This document shows positions 55,042 to 63,775 of a stretch of DNA of 64,000 nucleotides, in pieces. Both the position numbers and the translations under genes were made by a program. The number at the start of each line of letters is the position of its first letter. The first letter of the stretch is position 1. The notes below the pieces were generated by a model that had not been told where the DNA came from, did not search any database, and saw only the letters and a list, made by a program, of their open reading frames with translations. Origin of the DNA: Aeribacillus composti (GTDB lineage Bacteria > Bacillota > Bacilli > Bacillales > Aeribacillaceae); contig NZ_VISS01000019.1 in NCBI RefSeq assembly GCF_007827555.1, positions 1 through 64,000 of the forward strand, in the 5' to 3' direction.

Positions 55042-56088
55042 TCATTTTCCAGTTGTTTTCTCAATTTCTTCATGAGGGATTCCTTCTATCGGACATTCCG
55101 CAGTTCCCACTGTAGAGCGTGTAATCTTTTCTACATTTTCACGAGCCTTCTCTGCATCAAGCACCCAGGTGCGGTAAAAATCAAATGGACACTCTGCTAA
55201 ACCGCGGCTGTCATCTCCCGATTGAATTAAACCGGTATACCCACGGTGAAGCAGTTTAAATAAGTGGTTTTGTGATTGCGAATTTTTGCGGAAATCACGG
55301 ATTTGCGAAATCGACAGTTCCGCGTATTGGATTCCGTTTTCTTCTGTTCCGCATTCCCCTAATGTACGGCCATCAAAACCAACAATAGCTGAATGGCCAA
55401 AGTAAGAATAGACGCCGTCGAATCCAGATGCATTCGCAACAGCTACATACGTATTATTTGCCCATGCCATAGCCTTTGCCATAATGATTTGCTGTTCTTT
55501 TGAAGGATACATATAGCCTTGGCATCTCACAATAAGTTCAGCGCCTTTCATGGCGCAATCACGCCAAATTTCCGGATAGTTCCCATCGTCGCAGACAATT
55601 AAGCTTATTTTTATTCCTTTTGGTCCTTCTACTACATATGTTGTGTCTCCTGGATACCACGCTTCAATTGGACACCAAGGAATAATTTTTCGATATTTTT
55701 GTACAATTTCTCCTTTATTGTTCATTAAAATCAAGGTGTTATAAGGAGCTTTATTGGGATGATCTTCATGTCTTTCACCTGTTAAAGAAAATACCCCCCA
55801 AGTGTTAGCAGCACGACATGCTTGGGCAAATATTGCAGTCTCTTCTCCAGGAATGGAAGAGGCAGTATCGTACATTTCTTGTTCATCATACATAATTCCA
55901 TGAGTGCTGTACTCTGGAAAAACGATTAAGTCCATACCAGGAAGTCCCTTTTTGATTCCTACAATCATGTCTGCTATTTTGCGACAGTTATCTAATACCT
56001 CATTCTTTGTGTGAAGACGAGGCATTTTGTAATTGACCACTGCTATACCAACTGTGTCATGGCTGCTTGAGATATCCCCATGTCTCAT
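55042..56088 (-). CDS. amiE: Aliphatic amidase
   Basis: This 348-residue nitrilase-superfamily enzyme has the catalytic triad at the standard positions: Glu59 (VFPEYS), Lys134 (YRKIIPW) and Cys166 ([11 protein letters not shown]). Length and sequence match the AmiE aliphatic amidases of Pseudomonas and thermophilic bacilli (for example 348 residues in Geobacillus pallidus), which hydrolyse short aliphatic amides such as acetamide and propionamide to acid and ammonia. GAAAGGAGTAATG precedes the ATG. It is read from a sigma-54 promoter (56173-56189) and followed by the remains of amiB and amiS. It gives nitrogen and carbon from amides. Confidence 0.95.
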   Translation of the reverse strand: MRHGDISSSHDTVGIAVVNYKMPRLHTKNEVLDNCRKIADMIVGIKKGLPGMDLIVFPEYSTHGIMYDEQEMYDTASSIPGEETAIFAQACRAANTWGVFSLTGERHEDHPNKAPYNTLILMNNKGEIVQKYRKIIPWCPIEAWYPGDTTYVVEGPKGIKISLIVCDDGNYPEIWRDCAMKGAELIVRCQGYMYPSKEQQIIMAKAMAWANNTYVAVANASGFDGVYSYFGHSAIVGFDGRTLGECGTEENGIQYAELSISQIRDFRKNSQSQNHLFKLLHRGYTGLIQSGDDSRGLAECPFDFYRTWVLDAEKARENVEKITRSTVGTAECPIEGIPHEEIEKTTGK

Positions 56089-56118
56089 TTTTCATTACTC
56101 CTTTCTATAATTGAATGT

Positions 56119-56157
56119 AAAGCTGGAAACGTAGCCTATTGTTTTGTTTCCAGCTTT
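56119..56157 (-). other. Leader hairpin upstream of amiE
   Basis: Perfect 12-bp arms (AAAGCTGGAAAC, 56119-56130, and its complement, 56146-56157) lie between the predicted sigma-54 start (about 56162) and the amiE ribosome binding site. Only three T residues follow, so it is a weak terminator at most. It may stabilise the mRNA 5' end or act as a regulatory leader. Confidence 0.65.
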
Positions 56158-56172
56158 CTCGCTTATATTTAC

Positions 56173-56189
56173 TGCAAGTAATATGCCAA
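56173..56189 (-). promoter_or_regulatory. Sigma-54 (SigL) promoter of amiE
   Basis: On the minus strand the sequence is TTGGCAT-ATTAC-TTGCA, matching the consensus TGGCAC-N5-TTGC with the GG and GC pairs ten bases apart. It lies about 85 bases before the amiE ATG, and the divergent gene encodes a sigma-54 activator. Confidence 0.9.
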
Positions 56190-56240
56190 ATTTATAAATG
56201 CTTTATTTTTAGAATAGGAGGGAAAGGGAGGATTTCACTT

Positions 56241-56337
56241 TTGCGACATTATTGTTGATGAAATATTTGAAATGTTATGAATTTTATAATAAGATTAAAG
56301 TGAAATAGGCATGTTTAATTTTTATACATTGTCGCAA
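56241..56337. promoter_or_regulatory. Candidate enhancer (UAS) half-sites for the amidase activator
   Basis: TTGCGACA at 56241-56248 and its inverted copy TGTCGCAA at 56330-56337 lie about 50 and 140 bases upstream of the sigma-54 promoter. This spacing is usual for bEBP binding sites. The second lies next to the regulator's own start, so it may also give autoregulation. A TATAAT at 56285-56290 may be part of the regulator promoter. Confidence 0.55.
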
Positions 56338-56360
56338 ATTGATACAAAAGAGGGATTTAT

Positions 56361-58694
56361 ATGAATATTTGCATCGGTTTTTTATTTTCATTAACGGGCA
56401 TCACTTCCTTGACAGAAATTGGCCAATATCGAGCAGCTGTGTATGCTCTTGAAAAATTCCAAAAAGACAACAGTAAATCAAATATTACCTTTACCTTTGA
56501 AGCAAGAGACATTCGTTCCGATCCAATTGAAAGCTATAGACAAGCATTAGATATGGCGCGTTCAGGGATAAAAGTTTTTGTAGGATGCTATACGTCCGCA
56601 TGCAGGAAAGCTATTTTACCTGTTCTTGAACAATACGATTGCCTTTTAATATATCCGGCGCTTTATGAAGGACAGGAGATTCATCCAAATGTTTTCTATG
56701 TTGGAGAAATTCCCAATCAACAAATCACCTCACTGCTTAAATTTACGATTGAACAATTTGGCAAAAAAGTTTACCTAATTGGAAACGATTATGTTTATCC
56801 TAGATATACGAATCAACAAATTAGAGAGATGTTATATGAATTGGACGGGAAAGTGATTGGGGAAAAATATGTTCCATTAGGGCATAAAGAGTTCTCGACT
56901 TATTTGGAAGAGATTAAACATTCTTCTTCCAATGCAATATTGTCTACGCTTGTCGGGGAAAGTATATTACCTTTTTATAAAATGTATTATGAATTAGGAT
57001 TCAATCCTGAGGAAATGCCTATTATCAGCCCAATTACAACAGAGCTGGAGATACAAGCAATGGAGCCAAAATATGCAGCTGGTCATTACAGTTGTTTTAG
57101 TTATTTCCAGTCATTAGATATTCCTGAAAACGATTTACTTGTAAAAGGCATGAAAGAAAAATATGGGTTGGATACTGTTATTTCCTCGGTTATGTGCAGT
57201 ACTTATATAGGGGTTCAAATAGTATTAGACGCGATATGTCATTTACAATCTACAGAAAGAAAAAAAATCACAAAATATTTATATGAGAAAGAGTTTTCAT
57301 CACCGAGTGGAAAAATTAAAATAGAATCTAATCATCATGTGTCAAGAGAAATGAGGATTGGAAAAGCAAAGGAAAATGGACAGTTTGAGATTGTTTGGAG
57401 CTCGGAAAAACAAATTTTTGCTAGACCGCTTTTAACAAATACGCTTTTTGATTCTGTAGATGAAGAAGATATATGGAAAGGTTTAGTCGAAGAAATAGGG
57501 AAAGAGGTATCTGATGGAATTATCGCCGTTGACCAAAGTGATAAGATACTATACGTGAATCCCCATGCTTTTGAAATAACGAAAGCTAAATCCGGTGATC
57601 TTTTCGATGAAGCGAACCTATTGGATATTGGTTATGAAGTAATGAAAAGGAAAATGAGAATGCCGTACAACGCTTTTTTGATTTTTATAAAGAAAAGATC
57701 AGGACAAGCTATTCAGCAGTCAAATGAAAAATACCAATTTGGAAAAATAGCAACTTACAATCCGGCCTTTCAAAAAGAGCTCCGCATTGCTTCGATCTCT
57801 TCACAATTTGACGCCAATGTATTGATATTTGGGGAAACAGGAACTGGTAAAGAAGTTTTGGCGAGAACGATTCATGAGCAAAGCCCTCGCCGAAATGGAC
57901 CGTTTATTGCTTTGAATGCCGGTGCTATTCCAAGAGAACTGATTGCCAGTGAGTTATTTGGATATGTGGAAGGAGCATTTACTGGTTCAAAAAAGGGTGG
58001 AAGCGTCGGGAAGTTTGAAGCTGCCAACGGGGGCACATTGTTTCTTGATGAAATCGGAGAGATGCCATTAGAATTGCAAGTAAGCCTTCTTAGAGTATTG
58101 GAGGAGCGAAAAGTCGTTCGCATAGGTGACTATAAAGAACGCCCAGTTAATGTAAGGATCATTGCTGCAACAAACCGCAATCTAAAAGAGGAGATTGCTT
58201 ACCAAGGTTCTTTCCGTTCGGACCTGTATTATCGATTAAATGTATTTACTATTCAGATTCCTCCGCTTAGACACCGATTAGAAGATATCCCTTATTTATC
58301 TGCACAATTTTTGCACCAGTTTCATCAGTATTATGGAAAAGGACCACTAGAGTTATGCGATTCCGCATTGCAAATGCTTCAGTCCTATTATTGGCCAGGA
58401 AACATTCGTGAACTGAAAAACGTGATGGAAAGGGCATTTCTTTTAGCAATTCATGAGACGAAAATCTGTCCTATGCACTTGCCTGAAGACTTCCAAAGCT
58501 CCAGTACAATAAAACAATCTCATGTAGTTGGCAATCTAAAGTCTTTGGAAAAACAAATGATCGAGCAAGTTCTCCAAGAAACAAAAAATATGACGGAAGC
58601 TGCGAAAATACTTGGTGTAACTCGTAGCACATTATACCGAAAAATGAATAAATGGAACATCCGAAAAAAACATTTTAAAAACAGTAGTAATTGA
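56361..58694 (+). CDS. AmiC-like sensor fused to a sigma-54 activator (bEBP)
   Basis: This protein has 777 residues. Residues 1-350 form a periplasmic-binding-protein-like domain of the AmiC/UrtA type (MNICIGFLFSLTGITSLTEI, GCYTSACRKAILPVLEQYDC) without a signal peptide, so it senses ligand in the cytoplasm. A PAS-like segment (VSDGIIAVDQSDKILYVNP) spans about 385-405. The AAA+ domain has Walker A GETGTGKE (491), the sigma-54 loop GAFTGS (537-542) and Walker B TLFLDE (about 558). A Fis-type helix-turn-helix (EAAKILGVTRSTLYRKMNK) follows at about 745-765. It is divergent from amiE and its sigma-54 promoter. It probably binds amides and activates amiE. Confidence 0.9.
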   Translation: MNICIGFLFSLTGITSLTEIGQYRAAVYALEKFQKDNSKSNITFTFEARDIRSDPIESYRQALDMARSGIKVFVGCYTSACRKAILPVLEQYDCLLIYPALYEGQEIHPNVFYVGEIPNQQITSLLKFTIEQFGKKVYLIGNDYVYPRYTNQQIREMLYELDGKVIGEKYVPLGHKEFSTYLEEIKHSSSNAILSTLVGESILPFYKMYYELGFNPEEMPIISPITTELEIQAMEPKYAAGHYSCFSYFQSLDIPENDLLVKGMKEKYGLDTVISSVMCSTYIGVQIVLDAICHLQSTERKKITKYLYEKEFSSPSGKIKIESNHHVSREMRIGKAKENGQFEIVWSSEKQIFARPLLTNTLFDSVDEEDIWKGLVEEIGKEVSDGIIAVDQSDKILYVNPHAFEITKAKSGDLFDEANLLDIGYEVMKRKMRMPYNAFLIFIKKRSGQAIQQSNEKYQFGKIATYNPAFQKELRIASISSQFDANVLIFGETGTGKEVLARTIHEQSPRRNGPFIALNAGAIPRELIASELFGYVEGAFTGSKKGGSVGKFEAANGGTLFLDEIGEMPLELQVSLLRVLEERKVVRIGDYKERPVNVRIIAATNRNLKEEIAYQGSFRSDLYYRLNVFTIQIPPLRHRLEDIPYLSAQFLHQFHQYYGKGPLELCDSALQMLQSYYWPGNIRELKNVMERAFLLAIHETKICPMHLPEDFQSSSTIKQSHVVGNLKSLEKQMIEQVLQETKNMTEAAKILGVTRSTLYRKMNKWNIRKKHFKNSSN

Positions 58695-58723
58695 TTTTGT
58701 GTCAGCTGTTGTCAGAAAATAGT

Positions 58724-58754
58724 GAGCCTGTAATATATTACACGGCTCTCTTTC
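58724..58754 (+). terminator. Terminator of the regulator gene (first of two hairpins)
   Basis: GAGCC-TGTAATA and TATTACA-C-GGCTC form a stem with almost no loop, followed by TCTTTC. A second hairpin lies at 58761-58791 (AATGTAAAAACT with its complement). Confidence 0.75.
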
Positions 58755-58760
58755 AATTTC

Positions 58761-58791
58761 AATGTAAAAACTCTATTTTAGTTTTTACATT
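58761..58791 (+). terminator. Second hairpin after the regulator gene
   Basis: Perfect 12-bp arms (AATGTAAAAACT, 58761-58772, with 58780-58791) around CTATTTT, followed by CTCC; it backs up the preceding terminator. Confidence 0.55.
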
Positions 58792-59358
58792 CTCCTTACA
58801 TTCCTCTTTAACAACAAGCGATCTCTACATTTTTCATCAAAAATATTACCAAAAGGACGATCAAAAGCCTCAATTTGAAAATGGACTTAATGGTTTAAGT
58901 ATTATGATAATAAATTGTATACATATGAGTGGGGTGCTAGCATTTATTAGTAAATAAGCAGTCTGTAACGCAGCTTGTTTGTTGTAATCTTATAAAGGTT
59001 CGAATATGACAACCGATAAATTAAAACCGAAAATTCATTGAATTTTGATATATCAATTGTAAAATTAAACGAAAATATATTTTTTTCTAATGGTGGTTCT
59101 TATCTTTTTTTAATGAAAGTTTAATAGCTTTTTTACTGTATATCTTATTTGATGGATGTAGCAACATTTCTTATATTCCCTGTTGATTGCTCATGGACCA
59201 AATGTTTAAAGTTAAAAGTAACACTGGTATACGTAGCAACGGGCTGGGAAAAAGATATCTTAAGATTCAAAATCTATATCGATTCACTTCCCATGAATAC
59301 GGAAATGAAAAACATTCATAAAAAGAGAAATTTGATATTCTTTAAAGGAGGGCGCTCC
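58792..59358. other. Intergenic region before the two-component genes
   Basis: No supported gene. A perfect palindrome TTGATATATCAA occurs at 59045-59056 in an AT-rich segment that probably contains the kinase promoter. An open frame from 59149 continues into the kinase without stop, but its first 70 codons lack a ribosome binding site. Confidence 0.45.
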
Positions 59359-60807
59359 GTGTACTTCAGTATCAAATATAAATATATCGTACTTTATTTC
59401 ATTCTCACCATTTTTCCCCTCGTTATATGTGATCTATTAATTTATCAAATTTGGACAACAAAATTTTACAACAATACTGTTGAGTCTCAGACGAAAATAA
59501 TTAAGCAGCTGAATCGCTCTTTAGCACTTTTCAAAAAAAATGTTGAATCCACTAGTCATGGGTTTTCTATTATCGAATCAGGATTGTTGCAGGAATTCCT
59601 TCAAGGCGTTGACTTCAATGTGCCTGCCGATCTGATAATCACGGACCACGGGAAAATTGTCTATTCTGCAAACTCGTGGAAAAATGATAATAGTTTGCTT
59701 GAAACAGTGAAAAACAAAGAATCTGTCAACGGCAAAGTCAGTGGGAATTTTACGTTCAAAGAAAGTGGTCGAAATATGCTCGTGATTTATAACCATGATC
59801 CGGAGACGAATCTCTCTGTAATTAGCGTGACTGAGGTATCTAAAATATTAGGAAAAAATGGAAATAACAAAAAATTAATGGTTTATATCATTATCAGCAG
59901 CATTGTGGTCAGCATATTTTCAATTATACTCATTTCATTACATGTGACTTCCCCCATTCGTTCTCTCAGAAAAGAAATCAAGGCGATAGAAAATGGGGAT
60001 TTTAATCACTCGTTTGATCGAGATGTAATGATCAGAGATGAAATATGGGATATTGAAATAAGCTTTCATAAAATCATGTTAAAATTAAAGGAACAAGCGA
60101 GGATTCAGTATCAATTAATCTCATTAACGAATCAAGCAAAATTCAAGGCATTGCAGTCACAAATCAATCCGCATTTTCTTCATAATGCATTGGAAACAAT
60201 TAATTCGTTGGCCATTATTCATAATGTTCCGCTAATTGCCCAAATTTCTAGGTCGTTATCGAAAATGTTCCGGTACAATATGATGCAGGATACTGAAGAA
60301 GTATTAATCAAAGACGAGTTGGATCACATGGACAATTATCTAAATGTTCAATTAATACGATTTGACGGTTTTATAGAATGTGAACGACAAATCGATCCAC
60401 AAATTCTAGAATACAAAATCATCAAATTTGTTCTCCAACCGATCGTTGAAAACTGTTTCATCCATGGGTTCAAAAATTTAACTGATAAAGGAATGATTCG
60501 AATTGAAGGCAAAATCAATGAAAACAAGCACATTGTCATCAGCATTTCCGATAATGGACCAGGTATTCCGGAAGAAAAGTTGCAAAAGCTAAACGAGGAA
60601 CTGAAAACGTTTACTTTGGATAATAAACACCCTCCAACCAATAAAGAAAGTAACCGAATCGGAATTTTCAATGTAAACAATCGTTTGAAAATTGCTTATG
60701 GGGAAGAATACGGCCTTCAGTATCACAATATTTCACCGCATGGACTATGCGCGGTGATCACGATACCTATTCGTAATCGTAAACAGCAGGAAGAGGAGAG
60801 TGGTTGA
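59359..60807 (+). CDS. YesM-type sensor histidine kinase
   Basis: This protein of about 482 residues has two membrane segments (residues 10-30, about 175-195), with a Cache-like extracellular domain between them. A HAMP follows (SPIRSLRKEIKAIENGDFNH), then a LytS/YesM kinase core with the phospho-acceptor in INPHFLHNALETINS and the ATP site DNGPGIPEEKL and RIGIFNVNNRL. GTG 59359 follows AAAGGAGGG. It is the partner of the next gene, a YesN-type regulator. Such pairs sense carbohydrates or other solutes. The MFS carrier behind them is a plausible target. Confidence 0.88.
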   Translation: MYFSIKYKYIVLYFILTIFPLVICDLLIYQIWTTKFYNNTVESQTKIIKQLNRSLALFKKNVESTSHGFSIIESGLLQEFLQGVDFNVPADLIITDHGKIVYSANSWKNDNSLLETVKNKESVNGKVSGNFTFKESGRNMLVIYNHDPETNLSVISVTEVSKILGKNGNNKKLMVYIIISSIVVSIFSIILISLHVTSPIRSLRKEIKAIENGDFNHSFDRDVMIRDEIWDIEISFHKIMLKLKEQARIQYQLISLTNQAKFKALQSQINPHFLHNALETINSLAIIHNVPLIAQISRSLSKMFRYNMMQDTEEVLIKDELDHMDNYLNVQLIRFDGFIECERQIDPQILEYKIIKFVLQPIVENCFIHGFKNLTDKGMIRIEGKINENKHIVISISDNGPGIPEEKLQKLNEELKTFTLDNKHPPTNKESNRIGIFNVNNRLKIAYGEEYGLQYHNISPHGLCAVITIPIRNRKQQEEESG

Positions 60808-60808
60808 T

Positions 60809-62218
60809 ATGCTGCGCATGTTGACTGTGGAAGATGAGCCTTGGATTAGCAAAGGAATAGAGAAGATGCTGCCATGGCAGCAATACAATATTCAAATAGT
60901 TGGAAACGCAAGAAATGGGAAAATCGCTTTGGATCTCATCAAACTATATAAACCTGATATCATTATCACGGACATCAGAATGCCTGTCATGGATGGTTTG
61001 TCCATGCTGGAACAATTGAACAAGGAAATGACATCGTATCCCAAAATTATTATTATTTCCGGTTACAACGATTTCGATTATGCCAAAAGAGCGATCAAAT
61101 ACGGCGTTTCCAATTATATATTAAAGCCGATCGATCCGGAAGAGCTGAAAACAACCATTGAAAACATCAAGAATCAGATTGAAAGAGAAAGGCAGGAGCG
61201 AGAAAACATTAGTATAATCCAGTTGAAAAATTATATTTATGAGCGAATCTCTAATAGAGAAAAACATATGGATGCTGATGTAGTGTTTCCTTGCAAATAT
61301 TATTTGTTTATTTTCTCCTTAGTCCCTATTTCAAATGAGGAACTAAAAAACATTGGCAGGAATTTTCTTTTACGTATGGGTTCCCAACATATCTACGTAG
61401 TCTATGAAGATTCCTCAGAGGCGTTAATAAACATTATAAAAACAAACATAAAACAATTGCAGAAGCGTTATCCTTGTGGCGTGAGTCAAATACATGAAGG
61501 CGAGGATCTTTCCGTTGAACATGCATATAAAGAAGCTATTCAGAATCTAAAATATTATCGAGAAGACGAAAAGAATGTGTCAAATCATGTTTTTTTAAAC
61601 ATTGAGGATGAAAGTAAATTGCTCTTGGCATTGAAACAGGGAGAGAAAAGAGTGTTTACTCAGCATTTGAACGAAATTTTGGACAACAATCAAACTTTGG
61701 AAGCACATTGGTTTATCCTGTTTCAGCTTTATATAGAGATATCCAAATATTTCAACATTGATAATAGGCTCGATCAGAATAAAGCATGGTTACAGGAATT
61801 CAAGTCGATTTCTCAATGGGATGACTTGTATAGGTGGAAAGCAATATTTTTTGATCCATTGATCGACTATATTCTATACAAGTGGGACAAATATTCCAAA
61901 GATTATTCCCTTCAAGTAAAAATATTTATTGAGCAAAACTATCACAATTCTTCACTGTCCCTAGATATGGTAGCAGAGTATTTGGAACTTTCGCCATCGT
62001 ATCTCAGTTGGTTGTTTAAAAAAGAGACCGGAATCAATTTCACCTCCTACATTGCCAAAAAAAGAATTGAGGAGGCAAAGAAGCTTTTAATTCAAACTAA
62101 ACTGAACTTATATGAGATCAGTAAGGCAGTCGGCTTTAACGATGTAAAATACTTTATCAAAGTATTTAAAAAAGAGGTGTCTTTAACACCGATTCAATTC
62201 AGAGAATTGAACACATAA
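60809..62218 (+). CDS. YesN-type response regulator (AraC output)
   Basis: This protein of about 469 residues has an N-terminal receiver (VEDEPWISKGIEKML; phospho-acceptor Asp in DIIITDIRMPVMDG near residue 54) and a middle helical region. Two C-terminal AraC-type helix-turn-helix motifs (LDMVAEYLELSPSYLSWLFK, then IEEAKKLLIQTKLN) complete it. ATG 60809 follows GAGGAG and the kinase stop by one base. It would activate the adjacent MFS carrier or the nitrilase gene (inference). Confidence 0.88.
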   Translation: MLRMLTVEDEPWISKGIEKMLPWQQYNIQIVGNARNGKIALDLIKLYKPDIIITDIRMPVMDGLSMLEQLNKEMTSYPKIIIISGYNDFDYAKRAIKYGVSNYILKPIDPEELKTTIENIKNQIERERQERENISIIQLKNYIYERISNREKHMDADVVFPCKYYLFIFSLVPISNEELKNIGRNFLLRMGSQHIYVVYEDSSEALINIIKTNIKQLQKRYPCGVSQIHEGEDLSVEHAYKEAIQNLKYYREDEKNVSNHVFLNIEDESKLLLALKQGEKRVFTQHLNEILDNNQTLEAHWFILFQLYIEISKYFNIDNRLDQNKAWLQEFKSISQWDDLYRWKAIFFDPLIDYILYKWDKYSKDYSLQVKIFIEQNYHNSSLSLDMVAEYLELSPSYLSWLFKKETGINFTSYIAKKRIEEAKKLLIQTKLNLYEISKAVGFNDVKYFIKVFKKEVSLTPIQFRELNT

Positions 62219-62245
62219 GATGGAAATAGTACGGAGGTATTATAA

Positions 62246-63538
62246 GTGAAGAATGATATTCAAGGTTATAGCATGTTTGTAACATTAATAGCATTTATCG
62301 GATGGACAATTTCCGCGATGGATACCTCCATATTTTTCTTCGTGGCTCCACATTTAATGGAGGAGTTTGACTTTTCTTTAACTGAATTTGGCATTATTGT
62401 TGCGGCAGGATTCATTGTCGCTATTGTGTTCAATATTGTGGTAGGTCCTTTGATGGATTACTTCGGAAGAAAAGTAGTTTTTCAATGGATTTTATTTTTG
62501 GTGTCGATTGGCACCTTTTTGACTGGTTTATCTTGGAATTTCGAATCACTGACTATTTTCAGAATTCTTGCAACCGGAAGTGCTTTTGCAGAATATGCGG
62601 TGGGCGCCACTATTTTAATTGAATCTGTTTCTGCCAAGCATCGGGGGTGGATCGTCGGGATTATGGCAGCGGGTTGGCCTGCCGGGACAGCAATTTCTAC
62701 CCTTTTGTCAATATACGTTGTACCAGAATGGGGGTGGAGAAGTGCTTTTTATCTCGCATCTATTCCTGCATTTCTAGTTATAGTCGTCCGTTTGTATATC
62801 AAAGAACCTGTTAGATTCAAGGAATTGGTTAAATTTAGACAAAGTATTAAATCATATACTGCCGAAACAAAGGAAATTGTGAGCCAAAACAGATTTAAAA
62901 TAAATAAAGAAGAGGTTCTAAAATTTACGTATTTGCAGCTAATGAAAGGGGAGCTACTTAAAAATACCCTATTAATCTGGGTATATATGAATCTTGTTGT
63001 GATTGCATATGGTTTGTTAATCTGGTTTGCTCCCTATTGGATGAATTATGCGTTTGAATTAAATTGGAATGAAGCAATATGGACTGTAGGGGCGGGAAGC
63101 TTAGTTAGCATGTTAGGTTTTGTTTGTTGCGGATGGCTCAGCGGGATTATTGGCATCAGGTTTGCCAATCTGTTATTTATTGTCATTTCCATACCACTGA
63201 CCATTTGGATGACATTTTTTGCTCAAACATTCAATGCTTTTTTGCCTGCCTATTTGTTATGGAACTTTTTTGGCGCGGGCATATGGGGAACCATTCCAAG
63301 AATTTTTACAGAAGCTTTCCCTACAAGAGCCAGGGGCACTGGTTCATCGATCGGTTCCGCTTCTTGCTGGCTTGGCTGGGCTGTCATCAGTTATTTGGCA
63401 CCTCATATTATTGAAGCAAACGACTATTACACAGCCATTTCGTTTTCTGGTATCATTTTATTACCGTTAGCACTTATTCCTCTATGGATTATTCGAGAAA
63501 TTCCTTCTTCAAGTGAACTGGAAGATTATATATCTTGA
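62246..63538 (+). CDS. MFS carrier, AAHS/SHS-like
   Basis: This 430-residue protein has 12 predicted membrane segments, with GPLMDYFGRK (MFS loop 2-3 motif), MDTSIFFFVAPHLMEEF in TM1 and EAFPTRARGTGSSIGSA between TM10 and TM11. It resembles the sugar/aromatic-acid:proton symporter branch. GTG 62246 follows ACGGAGG. It is co-oriented with the two-component pair (27 bases behind it). The substrate may be an amide, nitrile or carboxylate, judging by the nitrilase-like gene converging on it. Confidence 0.85.
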   Translation: MKNDIQGYSMFVTLIAFIGWTISAMDTSIFFFVAPHLMEEFDFSLTEFGIIVAAGFIVAIVFNIVVGPLMDYFGRKVVFQWILFLVSIGTFLTGLSWNFESLTIFRILATGSAFAEYAVGATILIESVSAKHRGWIVGIMAAGWPAGTAISTLLSIYVVPEWGWRSAFYLASIPAFLVIVVRLYIKEPVRFKELVKFRQSIKSYTAETKEIVSQNRFKINKEEVLKFTYLQLMKGELLKNTLLIWVYMNLVVIAYGLLIWFAPYWMNYAFELNWNEAIWTVGAGSLVSMLGFVCCGWLSGIIGIRFANLLFIVISIPLTIWMTFFAQTFNAFLPAYLLWNFFGAGIWGTIPRIFTEAFPTRARGTGSSIGSASCWLGWAVISYLAPHIIEANDYYTAISFSGIILLPLALIPLWIIREIPSSSELEDYIS

Positions 63539-63726
63539 ATGGGGTGACTTCTTCCTGATACAAAAGTAAAGTAAATATATCGTAACAAAGATTGTGTATC
63601 AAGTGCAAGCAACAATTTTTTACACTCGGTTGTTTCAATACATCTATCAAGTAACAACGTATTTAACCGTTCGAAAGGACATTGAGAATTTTAAAAAATA
63701 TTAATATACTGCATTCGTTCTATAAC

Positions 63727-63775
63727 GAAAAAATGCATACCCCGAAAGGTACGCATTTTTTCGTTATTTTTTTCG
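63727..63775. terminator. Bidirectional terminator between convergent genes
   Basis: GCATACC and GGTACGC arms (core 63734-63754), extended by the outer AACGAAAAAAT/ATTTTTTCGTT pairs, give a long stem with T-runs on both strands. It overlaps the last codon of the minus-strand nitrilase-like gene. Confidence 0.85.

Noticed and set aside
58691-58957. 88-codon frame after the amidase regulator
   Set aside because: It spans two hairpin terminators and has no ribosome binding site or recognised domain.
59149-59358. 70-codon N-terminal extension of the YesM-type kinase
   Set aside because: No start signal; the family begins at the membrane segment after GTG 59359, which has AAAGGAGGG.
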